Of a stretch of 64,000 nucleotides of DNA, positions 7,137 through 16,985 are shown piece after piece. Every line of letters starts with the position of its first letter. The first letter of the stretch is position 1. The notes beneath the pieces are model-generated. The model had not been told where the DNA came from. It did no database searches and was given only the letters and a program-made list of their open reading frames with translations. This DNA comes from Vibrio metoecus (lineage in GTDB: Bacteria > Pseudomonadota > Gammaproteobacteria > Enterobacterales > Vibrionaceae). Location: positions 1,860,001-1,924,000 of the forward strand of contig NZ_CP035686.1 of assembly GCF_009665255.1 (NCBI RefSeq). Reading direction: 5' to 3'. A program made the translations under genes and the position numbers.

Positions 7137-10010
7137 TTAGTAAACAAACTGCAATCCTTCAACTAACCAACCTCCAGTCCAAACATTAATCTGTTTGATA
7201 CGTTTGCCTTGAGGTACGGTATAGGTTTCCACTTTTTTGTTACTGGCGTAGTTCTTTGAACCGAGTAAAACGCTCGAACCATTTTTCATCGTGAACTTGA
7301 TCGCGACGATATGGTACCCACCCCAGTTGTATAGGCCAGATGTCACTTCTACTGACTGAAGTTGATCAAGAGCAACCGGAGCTTGTAATACACCACCATT
7401 GGTACCTTGCACGGGGCCACCGACCAAATTACTGGTTGTAGTCCCAATCGCATCGATAGCGAAACCAGAACGTAAAAACAGTTGGTTATCAGCCGTCACT
7501 ACACGTTGATACTGCTGGGTATTTGAGTAACCAAAGATTGGTGACTCACCTCCGACAGCCACACGCATGGTGCTTGAACGATATGTATTATGGCTTAACC
7601 AACTTGGTTCAACGAATGTTGGGATTGTGCCATCTTGATTAACGTTGGTTAAATGGAATGCATGTTGGTTCCAAATTCGAGTTGCATTTTTCCAAGGTTT
7701 CGCACTATCCGCTGATTGGTATACATATACCCCGTGATTAATTGAATATTGACGATCAAAGTCATTCGCTGCAACGATCAGCTCAGCATTGTTATCCCCT
7801 TCCAAGTCCACAACGATTGGGTATTCCCAAAGTGTTGCCGTGGAGTGCGCTAGCGATGCACGTTCTTTGCCCGTTTTGCCATCTAATACACGCACACGTG
7901 CATGATCTTGCACGAGCACTTCATCGATGCCATCGTTATCAAAGTCATATGCAGATACACCAATTTTGCCGCTGCCTGTATCGTCGTTGGCCACAGACCA
8001 AACACGTTCGCCTTTGCTGTTGTACATGTCAACCGCAGCATAACCGGCGTAAACAATGCCTTTTACGTCGAGAGCATTGGTACCATTTTGTGTGGCTAAC
8101 TCAAATTGCACACCATCAAGCAACCAACCGGCAGACCAAGCTTTGATACCTTTAATACGGCTACCTGCAGGCACGGTAAAGCGTTCGGTTTGCTTAGAGT
8201 AGGCATAGTTTTTCGAACCCATAGAAATCACATTGCCATTGCTCATTCTAAAATCAAGCGCCAACAAGTGATAACCACCCCAGTAATATTTGCCCCAAGT
8301 GAGATCTATCGCTTTGATATCTTTTACATTAACTGGAGAATTCAGATTTCCGCCTGTGCCACCCACCAGTGTTGAAGCTGATGCACCAATCGCGTCAATC
8401 GCAAAACCAGAACGCACTGAAATCTTACCATCAATAGCTAAAGCGATTGACGATGGATTGTTATTAGGTTGATAACCATAAGTCTTTGAGAATTCGCTTG
8501 TTTCAACAGCTTGAGCTTTGCCTAAGAAGTTAGACACCGCTTGTACACCACCACCAGGGTTAGCTGCATTATTAATTTCCCATTTGATTGAACCATCATG
8601 TTCCAACACTGCAAAACGCGCATTCTCACCAGTAGCGAAACTCGCAGGCACAGAGGCAACAATCTCAGGTTCGGCATCATCATCTAAGTTGACGAGCGAA
8701 GAGAACCACACCGCATCATTAGCTTGATATTGCCAATTAATAGCACCATTGTTCTGGAACAAAGTACCACCAGCAAAAACCTCTTGCTGTTGATCTCCAT
8801 CGACATCAACGTTAATTGAAGATGGCGCCCACGCATGGTTAAACACTAAACCTGTGTTGTAATTATAAACACCATCTGGTGCAAGAATTTCTACACTGCC
8901 ATCATGGTCTAGATCGGCCAAAGTAATATCACCAACAATTCTCCAACCGCTTTCAGTGGTCGGAATTTGTTTTTTGATATTGCCTTGATTATCAAGCACA
9001 GTAATAAATTGCTCACGGTTGTTGGTTGTGACGATTTCAACAATGCCATCACCATCTAAATCAGCAACAGCTGGTGAATAACGAGCATCCGCAATAACAC
9101 CGCCATTTGCATAACTCCACAACTCAGAGCCATCCACACCACTCAAAGCGCGAACTAAACCGCCATTTGCGTATTTATTACCTTCAAAAGTCACAATAAT
9201 TAGGTCAGCAACATCTTTTTCATCGATTTTGCCATCACCGTTATCATCGTTAAGCTGTGCAACGACAGGAGTGACCATCACTTGATTAGAATTAGGTTGG
9301 AAAGTGCTTCCTTGCCATGACCATTTCAGCTTCATATTCAAAGCTGAGCTGTCGCCTTCATAAGGTACCACTCTCATTGAACGTGGTTTTGAGAAATCCA
9401 ACGTTTCGCCATTGTAGGCTTTGACTGCGCGCATTTGCTCGTTCTGTGTGTTACCACCAAACACCGCAAGACGATTGTATGAAAGGTTATCCCAGTCACT
9501 CAGCATTACCCCTAACCCTTGAGGAGCTTCAACATCAACTTCATGGCCATAAATGAACGCTGGTAGTGAATAACCAGAGCGCTCACCTTCTTTCAAGCAA
9601 AAACGTTCACCGGTTTGACGACTCACAATACAAGCTTCAGGATATGTTTCAGAAGCTAAAACGCGCATAGAACGTGGTTTAGAGAAGTCAAGATACGCGC
9701 CATTATACGCTTTGACGTTCTTTAGCTCTTCGTTACCAGTGTAACCACTGAATACCGCCAGACGGTTATAAGAAAGATTATCCCAATCGCTGAGCATTAC
9801 GGAAACTCCGCTAGGTGCTTGTACATCGATTGGATGAGCATAAATCCAATTGGGCAGTGAATAGCCAGAACGCTCTCCGGCTTTTAAGCAATACTTTTCG
9901 CCATTAAGACGACTGATAATACACCCTTCAGCATCATTCGTTGTGGCTTGAACCACAGAGCTGCTTAGCGACAACAAGCCGACAGCAAGCACAATATATT
10001 GAGATGTCAT
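7137..10010 (-). CDS. rbmC: RbmC, secreted biofilm-matrix adhesin
   Basis: RbmC is a secreted lectin-like protein that, with Bap1, anchors cells and VPS in the biofilm. I start at the ATG at 10010, which has AAGGGAG eight bases upstream and gives 957 residues with a signal peptide (MTSQYIVLAVGLLSLSSSVV). Upstream in-frame codons are not used. The domains are two tandem beta/gamma-crystallin-like repeats at about 30-115 and 125-215 (both with ERSGYSLP, VMLSDWDNLSYNRLAVF and LDFSKPRSMRV), then an FG-GAP beta-propeller with acidic loops (DDNGDGKIDEKD, DLDGDGIVEI, DFDNDGIDEV). One beta-prism is inserted in the propeller at about 525-640 and a second closes the protein at about 840-957. Both prisms carry RSGFAIDAIG and WGGYH. 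It is divergent from rbmB. Confidence 0.96.
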   Translation of the reverse strand: MTSQYIVLAVGLLSLSSSVVQATTNDAEGCIISRLNGEKYCLKAGERSGYSLPNWIYAHPIDVQAPSGVSVMLSDWDNLSYNRLAVFSGYTGNEELKNVKAYNGAYLDFSKPRSMRVLASETYPEACIVSRQTGERFCLKEGERSGYSLPAFIYGHEVDVEAPQGLGVMLSDWDNLSYNRLAVFGGNTQNEQMRAVKAYNGETLDFSKPRSMRVVPYEGDSSALNMKLKWSWQGSTFQPNSNQVMVTPVVAQLNDDNGDGKIDEKDVADLIIVTFEGNKYANGGLVRALSGVDGSELWSYANGGVIADARYSPAVADLDGDGIVEIVTTNNREQFITVLDNQGNIKKQIPTTESGWRIVGDITLADLDHDGSVEILAPDGVYNYNTGLVFNHAWAPSSINVDVDGDQQQEVFAGGTLFQNNGAINWQYQANDAVWFSSLVNLDDDAEPEIVASVPASFATGENARFAVLEHDGSIKWEINNAANPGGGVQAVSNFLGKAQAVETSEFSKTYGYQPNNNPSSIALAIDGKISVRSGFAIDAIGASASTLVGGTGGNLNSPVNVKDIKAIDLTWGKYYWGGYHLLALDFRMSNGNVISMGSKNYAYSKQTERFTVPAGSRIKGIKAWSAGWLLDGVQFELATQNGTNALDVKGIVYAGYAAVDMYNSKGERVWSVANDDTGSGKIGVSAYDFDNDGIDEVLVQDHARVRVLDGKTGKERASLAHSTATLWEYPIVVDLEGDNNAELIVAANDFDRQYSINHGVYVYQSADSAKPWKNATRIWNQHAFHLTNVNQDGTIPTFVEPSWLSHNTYRSSTMRVAVGGESPIFGYSNTQQYQRVVTADNQLFLRSGFAIDAIGTTTSNLVGGPVQGTNGGVLQAPVALDQLQSVEVTSGLYNWGGYHIVAIKFTMKNGSSVLLGSKNYASNKKVETYTVPQGKRIKQINVWTGGWLVEGLQFVY

Positions 10011-10334
10011 TAGGAAGACTCCCTTTACCTTTACAGTGTTAATGCATGCAACATTCAGACACACAACAATATGCATCCGGTTGATTTTGTTTGTTTTTAT
10101 TATTTCTCGACCTAGAACTGTCACGATTTAAATTGCTCTTTAGCAACAAGCAGAATTATCAATACGCAAGAAAGATATTTCAACATGTCAATCCTTTTTA
10201 AGCGCCTCAGTAATGAGACATCTCATTTTTAAGAAAAAATTTACCTTATGGAATAAATGAGTTTCTTAACCTGACCAACTCTATGAAACTGTTATACTCA
10301 GTATCATTAGCCACACCAAAGTTAGGATTAAACC
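10011..10334. promoter_or_regulatory. Divergent rbmC/rbmB control region with a 16-base palindrome
   Basis: For rbmB there is a -10 TATACT (10293-10298) with a weak -35 CTGACC (10271-10276, 16-base spacer). Upstream, AATGAGACATCTCATT (10212-10227) is a perfect palindrome with 7-base arms. It overlaps CTCA-N4-TGAG (10206-10217), the same half-sites seen upstream of vpsA, vpsL and vpsU. No convincing rbmC core promoter was found. Activation by VpsR/VpsT would fit rbm regulation in V. cholerae; the binding itself is inference. Confidence 0.55.
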
Positions 10335-11519
10335 TTGCACTCTAATTTGATCACAATGGCTTTGTTGGGATTATCTTTTTCAGTAGAGGCATCTTATTTA
10401 GATATTACTCATTTTGGTGCTATTCCAAATGATGAAATTGATGACTCCCAGTCTTTTCAACTCGCATTAAATTCATTATCTCACGGTGATGTATTGGTTA
10501 TTCCATCTGGAACTTACCAAATCTGTAATAGCCTTTATTTAAAAAATAGGAATAACATTGAGATCATTGGACTAGGTGAGAGTAAACTCAAAAAATGCAG
10601 CAACTTTCAGGGGGAATATTTACTTAGTATCACCTACACAGAGAACTTAAAACTGCAAGATCTCAGTTTTGAAGGAATTCACAACGGGAACCAACAACCG
10701 ACCTGGGGAGAACAAGGCGTCTATCTAGGAAGCACTAAAAACACCCTCGTGATTCAGAACCACTTCAAAACCTTTGGTGACGCAGCATTAAGGGTTACAA
10801 CGTCTAGCCTCGACCAATCAACAACTCCAGGATCTCAATCGGTTACGATTAGTGATAATGACTTTGAGGATTGCACTCAAGTGACCACTACACAAGCTAC
10901 TCAAGGCACAGAGATGGCAGGAACTCAAAATATTATGATCGATAATAATCGTTTTATTGGGTGCAAATTAAAACTCTCAGCGCGAGCTGATACACGAGGT
11001 GCAAAAGTCATAAACAATCTTTTTTCTCATATTAATGGTCCCTCTAATGAGATAAGTTATTACTCTGATGTCATTTATGAAAACAATAGGTTCGAAAATA
11101 TTCGCGGATTCGCTATCAATATTTATCCAAACTCTAGAACGAGTAAATCTGTTCAATGGGGAAATATTCACATTGCAAATAATAATTTCGAAAACATTCA
11201 GCAAGGCATTCGCCTACAAAGCTTTTCAGTTCATGGCAACAACCATCAAGCCATAGAAAATATAGAAATAATCAAAAACACCTTCAAAAATATTTATTTT
11301 GGGAATGATATTGAAAATAAATACAAAGCTATTATAAGAACCGTTAGTAATGACAAAAAAGTTTCATTTAACAATATAAAGATTATTGACAACCACTATC
11401 AGCTCACTCCTTATAGCAGTTTTATTTCTATCGACAACAAAAGCACTTCTCTCTATATCAACAATAATGTTCAGACAATCTGCACTAATGATACAGAAAA
11501 TAATAAACCTAACCCATGA
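10335..11519 (+). CDS. rbmB: RbmB, putative secreted polysaccharide lyase/hydrolase
   Basis: The 394-residue protein has a right-handed parallel beta-helix fold of the pectate-lyase/glycosyl-hydrolase 28-like type. An N-terminal signal (ITMALLGLSFSVEAS) is followed by the family opening FGAIPNDEIDDSQSFQLALN, where the DDSQ segment is usual for this fold. Repeated IxNNxF coils follow (DNDFEDC, DNNRFIGC, ENNRFENI, ANNNFENI, IKNTFKNI). The start is TTG at 10335 with TTAGGA seven bases upstream; the later ATG at 10356 would cut into the signal peptide. RbmB is thought to degrade VPS and help cells leave the biofilm. The active site cannot be assigned from sequence alone. Confidence 0.88.
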   Translation: MHSNLITMALLGLSFSVEASYLDITHFGAIPNDEIDDSQSFQLALNSLSHGDVLVIPSGTYQICNSLYLKNRNNIEIIGLGESKLKKCSNFQGEYLLSITYTENLKLQDLSFEGIHNGNQQPTWGEQGVYLGSTKNTLVIQNHFKTFGDAALRVTTSSLDQSTTPGSQSVTISDNDFEDCTQVTTTQATQGTEMAGTQNIMIDNNRFIGCKLKLSARADTRGAKVINNLFSHINGPSNEISYYSDVIYENNRFENIRGFAINIYPNSRTSKSVQWGNIHIANNNFENIQQGIRLQSFSVHGNNHQAIENIEIIKNTFKNIYFGNDIENKYKAIIRTVSNDKKVSFNNIKIIDNHYQLTPYSSFISIDNKSTSLYINNNVQTICTNDTENNKPNP

Positions 11520-11602
11520 TATAACACAATAAATTTGAGTTAGCTTTTAAACCGAAACTATTATTCATATATCCATTGAGCTAAGATTAATATCTGAAAA
11601 GA

Positions 11603-11624
11603 AAAACCGCCTTTCGGCGGTTTT
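11603..11624. terminator. Bidirectional terminator between rbmB and rbmA
   Basis: AAAACCGCC (11603-11611) pairs with GGCGGTTTT (11616-11624) around TTTC. The A and T flanks allow termination of both convergent genes. Confidence 0.88.
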
Positions 11625-11641
11625 CTCTATATTGATCTAAC

Positions 11642-12445
11642 TTAGAAAGTTATTGCTTTTTTTACTACAGTAATTGATTCTTCGATTCGCTCACCAGATA
11701 CAGTGTCTACAATTTGAGTATTAATGATGTAATCACCAGCAGGGAAACTTTTATCCAGATTGAAACCTCGGGCTTTAGATGTACTATTTCCCGCAGGCAC
11801 AGTCCATTTCTCTCTGGAATGAACTGGGATAATCAGTCCATTAGGACCAACTGCAGTCATCCAGAATTCAACCGTTGCTTCTGATGCACGACTATTGTTA
11901 AGAGCCACTGAGAAAGGCACATACCCCCCCGTATTCTCTACGCTTTCAATGGCAAATTGGTTCTGTATATCCACAGTCAGACCATCAATCTCTGGTAGAG
12001 TATTTAGGTCGACACCTTTTACAAAAGTCTCATTTGCCTTAAAGATTTGACCATTTTCAGTCACGATTTGAAGTGAAACGGTGTACTTACCATCAGCCAT
12101 GTACTCTGGAATCCAGAAACCACGTGTAACCTTCAATGTACGACCAGTGCTGAGTGCATCGGAGTCTTGTTGAGCTGTATCAACCCCAACAACTGCTTTC
12201 GCAGGAAAATAAATACCTTTAGGACCTTTAACTGACAACCAGTATTTAAACTTCACACTTTCACAACTTTCATTAGCAATACCTAGTTGGCTTGAGATAT
12301 AGCCACCTGTCGCTGCAAGTTGATGCTGACTCAAGCTGATATTGGCATCAACCAATGGCTGAGATTCGCAATCGACGGTTGCATAAGATGCTGCAGAGAA
12401 TAGTAATGCAAAACATGAAGCCAAATAAGAACGACGGATATTCAT
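11642..12445 (-). CDS. rbmA: RbmA, biofilm matrix scaffold protein
   Basis: RbmA is a secreted protein with two fibronectin-III-like domains that binds VPS and holds neighbouring cells together. The ATG at 12445 has GGAAGGGA upstream and gives 267 residues with a signal peptide (MNIRRSYLASCFALLFSAAS, then AT). Domain 1 is about 30-140 and domain 2 about 155-265. Related stretches occur in both: YWLSVKGPKGIYFPAKAVVG and FWMTAVGPNGLIIPVHSREK, then GFWIPEYMADGKYTVSLQIV and GFNLDKSFPAGDYIINTQIV. It follows vpsK by 203 bases on the same strand, so it may be read from its own promoter or by read-through. The half-site AATGAGACA at 12562-12570 lies in that gap. Confidence 0.95.
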   Translation of the reverse strand: MNIRRSYLASCFALLFSAASYATVDCESQPLVDANISLSQHQLAATGGYISSQLGIANESCESVKFKYWLSVKGPKGIYFPAKAVVGVDTAQQDSDALSTGRTLKVTRGFWIPEYMADGKYTVSLQIVTENGQIFKANETFVKGVDLNTLPEIDGLTVDIQNQFAIESVENTGGYVPFSVALNNSRASEATVEFWMTAVGPNGLIIPVHSREKWTVPAGNSTSKARGFNLDKSFPAGDYIINTQIVDTVSGERIEESITVVKKAITF

Positions 12446-12648
12446 AGTATTTCCCTTCCAAAGGATGTTGGTTTGACATGGTGTCATTTGATGGATACAA
12501 GGCTAATTTATAACTTTAAAAAATACATCACTCTTTTATGAAAGCATTTGTATTTATCAAAAATGAGACACCATCATCATGAAGGGTCTAAAATATAATA
12601 CTTAACAAAAATCAGTTCATTTACAGTGAGAGTCCAACTAAAAATAAA

Positions 12649-13401
12649 CTAAAGTTTATTGCTATTTTTATTTCCAGATAATCTCTCAAGTAACAATAGC
12701 CATGCATATTTTGTGTTAGTCACTAAATAACGTTTCCACATTCGTCTAGGCTCTTGTAACACTCGATATAGCCATTCTAATCCAGACTTTTGCATCCAAA
12801 GTGGTGCACGTGAGACATGCCCCGCTACGACATCAAATGTCCCACCGACTCCCATAACAAAAGAAACACCTAACTGATCTTTCCAGCGGTTAATGAAATT
12901 TTCTTTTTTCGGAGAAGTAATCGCTACGAAGAGCAGTTTTGCTCCTGATTGGCGAATTTGATCGACAATCGCTTGCTCATCATCCCAAAAGTAACCATGG
13001 TGATAGCCAGCCATGATCAGTTCAGGATGTTTTCCGCGCATGACTAAAGCCGTTTTTTCAACAATCTCAGGTTTAGCTCCTAAGTAAAAAACCGGCAGTT
13101 TCTCCGTTGCCGCCATGGCATTCAACTCAAGGAATAAGTCAACACCAGCGACTCTTTCAGGTACATCATGACCCAAAAAACGAGCTCCCCATACTACACC
13201 CATCCCATCTATATTGATGATGTCACATTCAGTCACCGACTGTGCAAGCTCCAAATCCGTGCGCATATTGACCAATTTCGCCACATTCACGACTACGTGT
13301 TGTGTAAACTCTTGACGCAGAATACGATCACGGATCAGTGCGACAGTTTCACCCATTGAAGCCACATCCATTGGGCTGCCAAGAAAATTAATGCGTTGCA
13401 A
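12649..13401 (-). CDS. vpsK: VpsK, WecG/TagA-family glycosyltransferase (GT26)
   Basis: The 250-residue protein is a cytoplasmic-face glycosyltransferase of the WecG/TagA/CpsF family. It has the family motifs INIDGMGVVWGARFLG, RVAGVDLF, PVFYLGAKPEIVE, FVAITSPKKENFI and GVGGTFDVVAGHVSRAP, plus a basic C-terminus (EPRRMWKRYLVTN) typical of membrane attachment. WecG relatives transfer ManNAc(A); here it may add the uronic-acid-type sugar made by VpsA/B. The start is TTG at 13401 with GAGG nine bases upstream, and it overlaps the end of vpsJ by 14 bases. It is the last gene of the vps-I run before rbmA. Confidence 0.93.
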   Translation of the reverse strand: MQRINFLGSPMDVASMGETVALIRDRILRQEFTQHVVVNVAKLVNMRTDLELAQSVTECDIINIDGMGVVWGARFLGHDVPERVAGVDLFLELNAMAATEKLPVFYLGAKPEIVEKTALVMRGKHPELIMAGYHHGYFWDDEQAIVDQIRQSGAKLLFVAITSPKKENFINRWKDQLGVSFVMGVGGTFDVVAGHVSRAPLWMQKSGLEWLYRVLQEPRRMWKRYLVTNTKYAWLLLLERLSGNKNSNKL

Positions 13402-14575
13402 GATTGTATTCCTCGTTGATTCTTAAATAAAAACGAAATGAAAAGTACATCCACGCTTGAGTCCACCTGGCGTAGTGAATTCGGTTAACGGAATGTTTAT
13501 TACGTTGATAAACGAATTGATCACGCTCCGGCATGTATAAGATATGGATTGCACGTTCAACAACTCGTTCAGCGAGTTGCCGATCACTCTCATCTCCACC
13601 CACACTGAGCAGTGTGATGATGGCTTGTGAAACAGAATGTGGATCCAACGGGTAAGGATTGTCATGGTAGTACTTAGCCGTACCATCCGTTTCAAACAAA
13701 TGCTGTTTGTAATAACTCAGGCCTCGCTCAATCACTCCATCAAACTCATTTGTTAACAAAACCGTACGAATTAAGTGCAAAGCCTCTAGGTTATAGCCCG
13801 TATGAAAGCCATCAATAAATGTGTGGTGATGACGTGTGCCATAAGCCCAACTACCATCAGAGGCTTGTGCTTGCACACTGTTTCGAGCAATACGTAATGC
13901 CAACTCGGTGTAATCTGGACGAGACATTTCTCGGCCAACCACAGCCAGCCAAGCAGCAGCCCACAAACTGGCGTTGTGCACAAATGCCGTTTCACCAGGA
14001 ATATAGGAAAAAAAATCCCCACAATCACTTTGGGTAAGTAAATGACGAGCAATAAAATCGCCACTGCTAAGCGCCAACTCAATCCACTCTGGCTGCTCAA
14101 TAAGGCGGCCTAATTGGTATAACGCTCGGCTGACATAAACAGTAGTGATAACGTTAGGCTTTCCTTTGGGTACAAAGAAAGCTCGGGCTTTCCAGTCAAA
14201 ATGGTATCCCCAACATGCACCATGCCATTGCCGCTCATCACATCGTTGATCCACTAACCATACTGCAAGTTCCTTTGCTTCTTGCAATAGCGCTTCATCT
14301 TTCGTCACTTGGTAATGTTCTATCAATCCAAGAATGAACAGCGCAACACCTTTGGGATTGCGAGCCTTATTGACGCCAAGCCAAGGACGCAAGTTGATTG
14401 GTGATCGTTTAAATAGTTGGATCCACGCTAAGCCAAATAGAGAGTCTTTACTAACCGGCATCCAAGAGAACCAACTTGAATTCAATCCATCAAAAGGATC
14501 GTATCCAGCAAATTGTTCAGTACGAGCTTTCTCTAACAGAGATTGACTAATATCTGCAACCGTTTTCAATTTCAT
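13388..14575 (-). CDS. vpsJ: VpsJ, (alpha/alpha)-barrel protein of the vps-I cluster
   Basis: The 395-residue protein has no signal peptide and no membrane segment. Its repeating helix pairs with aromatic and His/Asp-rich loops (WHGACWGYHFDW, FIDGFHTGYNLEAL, WAYGTRHHHTFIDG) resemble six-hairpin (alpha/alpha)6 glycosidase-type proteins. Whether it cleaves, epimerises or only binds glycan is not known to me. Its start overlaps the vpsI stop by four bases and its end overlaps vpsK by 14, so translation is probably coupled. Confidence 0.85.
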   Translation of the reverse strand: MKLKTVADISQSLLEKARTEQFAGYDPFDGLNSSWFSWMPVSKDSLFGLAWIQLFKRSPINLRPWLGVNKARNPKGVALFILGLIEHYQVTKDEALLQEAKELAVWLVDQRCDERQWHGACWGYHFDWKARAFFVPKGKPNVITTVYVSRALYQLGRLIEQPEWIELALSSGDFIARHLLTQSDCGDFFSYIPGETAFVHNASLWAAAWLAVVGREMSRPDYTELALRIARNSVQAQASDGSWAYGTRHHHTFIDGFHTGYNLEALHLIRTVLLTNEFDGVIERGLSYYKQHLFETDGTAKYYHDNPYPLDPHSVSQAIITLLSVGGDESDRQLAERVVERAIHILYMPERDQFVYQRNKHSVNRIHYARWTQAWMYFSFRFYLRINEEYNLATH

Positions 14576-15648
14576 GATTTTAATAGCTCATCGTAAATAC
14601 TTTGCAGACGAGGGATAACTGATTGCAAAGAAAAATTATCGGTAAACTTTCGCTTGCCCGCAGCAGCTAAACGTTGGTTTTCAGTTCGTTGTTCAATTAA
14701 ATCACTTAGTGCTAGAGCTAAATTGGTCACATCACCCGCATCAACTAATTTTCCATCTTCGTTATCAGTAATGGCGTCAGGGATCCCACCTGCTTTACTC
14801 GCAACCACCGGAATTTCTGCAGACATCGCCTCGATCACGCCCATAGGGAAACCTTCGTTATAGCTAGGCAAGCAATAGACATCCGTTTTGCTTAATAAAT
14901 CTAGCTTCTCTTGACCAGCAATCCAGCCTAAACAATGTACAGAATCTCTAAGCCCAAGCTGACGAGCTAACGTTTGATAAGTTTCAATCTCACCATCACC
15001 CGCCAAATACAACTCAGCATTAGGGCAACGCTGCTTAACTAAAGCAAATGCTTGGATAAGATCGCCAACTCCTTTACGAGCGCCCAAGCGTCCAAGAAAA
15101 GCGATGCGCCCAATCTGCACTTGGCGGCGGTCTAATGTTAAACTCGGCACTGCGTTATACAGCACAGAAACACCTTGTGTTCGTCCCATCACTTCATGCA
15201 TCCACGTCAACCACTGAGAAGAAAGCACTAAGACATGATCCGCTAATAAGAACGTTTGCTTAATATGAGATTGCTGTAACTCATTACATTCATCGCGGTA
15301 AAAATCTCGAAACTCGGCGCCATGAAGATGAAGAACGACCTTGCCATTCAGTGCTTTTACCAACCGTACTATCAATGCCTTACGCCGATAACTACCGCGA
15401 GACGACATGTGAATATGCACAAGCCCAACGCGATAAATCACAAAGCTGTACATTAACTTGACGAGAGCTAAAGTAAATCGCAGCAGCATTCGCCACTTCA
15501 TACCTTCATCTAAAGTCGAGTGTGAAACAATCAATTTCACTTGATTAGCGGTTAAGAAACCACACTCTGCATAAGTTGCAACGACTGTGGCAACACCACC
15601 TTGTCCTTTCAGATCTGTGGCGATCATTAGATTAATGTTTTTTCTCAC
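14572..15648 (-). CDS. vpsI: VpsI, GT4-family glycosyltransferase
   Basis: The 358-residue GT-B glycosyltransferase extends the VPS repeat unit on the cytoplasmic face. Its N-terminal domain has GQGGVATVV and VHIHMSSRGS. The C-terminal donor-binding domain carries RIAFLGRLGARKGVGDLIQA, LYLAGDGE and the GT4 signature YCLPSYNEGFPMGVIEAMSA (family Glu near residue 275). I choose the GTG at 15648, preceded by AAGGATG and overlapping the vpsH stop (GTGA). A longer reading frame to 15669 lacks a ribosome site. Confidence 0.93.
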   Translation of the reverse strand: MRKNINLMIATDLKGQGGVATVVATYAECGFLTANQVKLIVSHSTLDEGMKWRMLLRFTLALVKLMYSFVIYRVGLVHIHMSSRGSYRRKALIVRLVKALNGKVVLHLHGAEFRDFYRDECNELQQSHIKQTFLLADHVLVLSSQWLTWMHEVMGRTQGVSVLYNAVPSLTLDRRQVQIGRIAFLGRLGARKGVGDLIQAFALVKQRCPNAELYLAGDGEIETYQTLARQLGLRDSVHCLGWIAGQEKLDLLSKTDVYCLPSYNEGFPMGVIEAMSAEIPVVASKAGGIPDAITDNEDGKLVDAGDVTNLALALSDLIEQRTENQRLAAAGKRKFTDNFSLQSVIPRLQSIYDELLKS

Positions 15649-16985
15649 TGTACATCCTTGATGGTACAAATCGCTTGGCGAATTTTTCCATTCGCGGTTC
15701 GCTCTAATTCGTCTACCAGATCCACGGTCACTGTTATCTTGCTACCTAAGCGAGCTTGAGTATTACTGATCAATATTTGTTGCTGCTCAACATCAAATAA
15801 CTCCTGTTCAGCAACCACTTTGACAGTAATCTGTTGACGTTGATGTTGCACAAACTGGCAAGCAATAATGCCAGAAACGCCCTTCGGAATATGGTTAAGA
15901 ATGTGTACTTTCTGCCCATCTTCACCCAACAAATAATCTCCAACTCTTCCTTCAATTCGCTTTACCACCGGAAAAACTCGCCCACATGGACAAACCTCAT
16001 TCTCCGATAAATGGACATGATCACCCGTTTTATAGCGGATCAAAGGAAAATAATGATTATTGAAATTCGTACCCACCAATTCATAGCGATCCAGCCCGGC
16101 ATCCAAAAGCTCAACCTGCGAGTAGTCAGTTAACAGGTGATAGCGATGGTGTTCACATTCGCCAATTGCCGCAACTCGTTCAAATAAACCATACCAATCA
16201 AAAATTTTGCATTTGAAACGCGTTTCGATCACCTGCCTATCTTCTTCAGATAACGATTCAGAAGAGGTAATGATAGATTTCAACTTTGCGGGATAATACG
16301 TTTGGTTGGCCTCTAAATAGCGAGCGAGAGCCGCAATCGACGACGGATAGGCTTGGATGATATCAACGCCGAAATCAACCATCGCTTGCAGATAATTTGG
16401 CATAGCCTGCGGTGTAAGATGAAAAGATGACATAACTATCATCTGCTCAAACCAAGAGTAACGCCAAAATGGGCCTTGTTTTTGACTGAGAGGCACCACC
16501 ATATCTCCACGGATCCATGCTCGCTTATCCCCTTTCCGATAACCCGCCCAAGACAACTGTCTTGCGACAAAGGCTTGTTCACGGATCACTGAACGCATAT
16601 CTTGCAAGATCGTTAATGGCGTTCCCGTGGTACCACTGGTAGCCCCTTTCACGACCACTGAGGGTTTCATTTGAGAGATAAACTGTTCATGCTCAGAACG
16701 CAGAACCGTTTTATCAAGATAGGGGAAGGCTTGAATCGGTGAGTTAGCCAATCCTAAGCGTTCATAGAAAGGTACATTTTGACATGCATTTTCTAATACA
16801 TGTTGCAGTTGCTGCTGTTGATACTTTGCCAACTGTGCTTTTGAGTATTCATTCGTTTGAATCTCTTTAAGGATGACACGCATCTCCCCATTTTCTCTGA
16901 TCAGTTTGCGCGATAAAGCCCGAACCGAAAGCATGATATTTTGCAACCAGATTGGCGCTCTAACATAAAATGAGCTGGTAAACAT
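15645..16985 (-). CDS. vpsH: VpsH, CapK/PaaK-like adenylate-forming family protein
   Basis: The 446-residue protein is related to phenylacetate-CoA ligases and to the CapK proteins often found in capsule clusters. It has the adenylation P-loop-like motif GATSGTTGTPLTI (about residue 115) and the acidic motif DWYGLFERVAAIGECEHHRY. A CxCGR element (CPCGRVFPVVKRIEGRVGDY) and a small C-terminal domain ending NGKIRQAI follow. The true substrate is unknown; an acyl or amino-acid activation for decorating the polysaccharide is plausible, since V. cholerae VPS is reported to carry a glycine amide. That link is my inference. AGGA lies upstream of the ATG. Confidence 0.88.
   Translation of the reverse strand: MFTSSFYVRAPIWLQNIMLSVRALSRKLIRENGEMRVILKEIQTNEYSKAQLAKYQQQQLQHVLENACQNVPFYERLGLANSPIQAFPYLDKTVLRSEHEQFISQMKPSVVVKGATSGTTGTPLTILQDMRSVIREQAFVARQLSWAGYRKGDKRAWIRGDMVVPLSQKQGPFWRYSWFEQMIVMSSFHLTPQAMPNYLQAMVDFGVDIIQAYPSSIAALARYLEANQTYYPAKLKSIITSSESLSEEDRQVIETRFKCKIFDWYGLFERVAAIGECEHHRYHLLTDYSQVELLDAGLDRYELVGTNFNNHYFPLIRYKTGDHVHLSENEVCPCGRVFPVVKRIEGRVGDYLLGEDGQKVHILNHIPKGVSGIIACQFVQHQRQQITVKVVAEQELFDVEQQQILISNTQARLGSKITVTVDLVDELERTANGKIRQAICTIKDVQ

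Noticed and set aside
7742..8727. Several plus-strand frames antisense to rbmC
   Set aside because: They lie opposite a well-supported coding sequence, have Cys/His-rich random-looking composition and no start signals.
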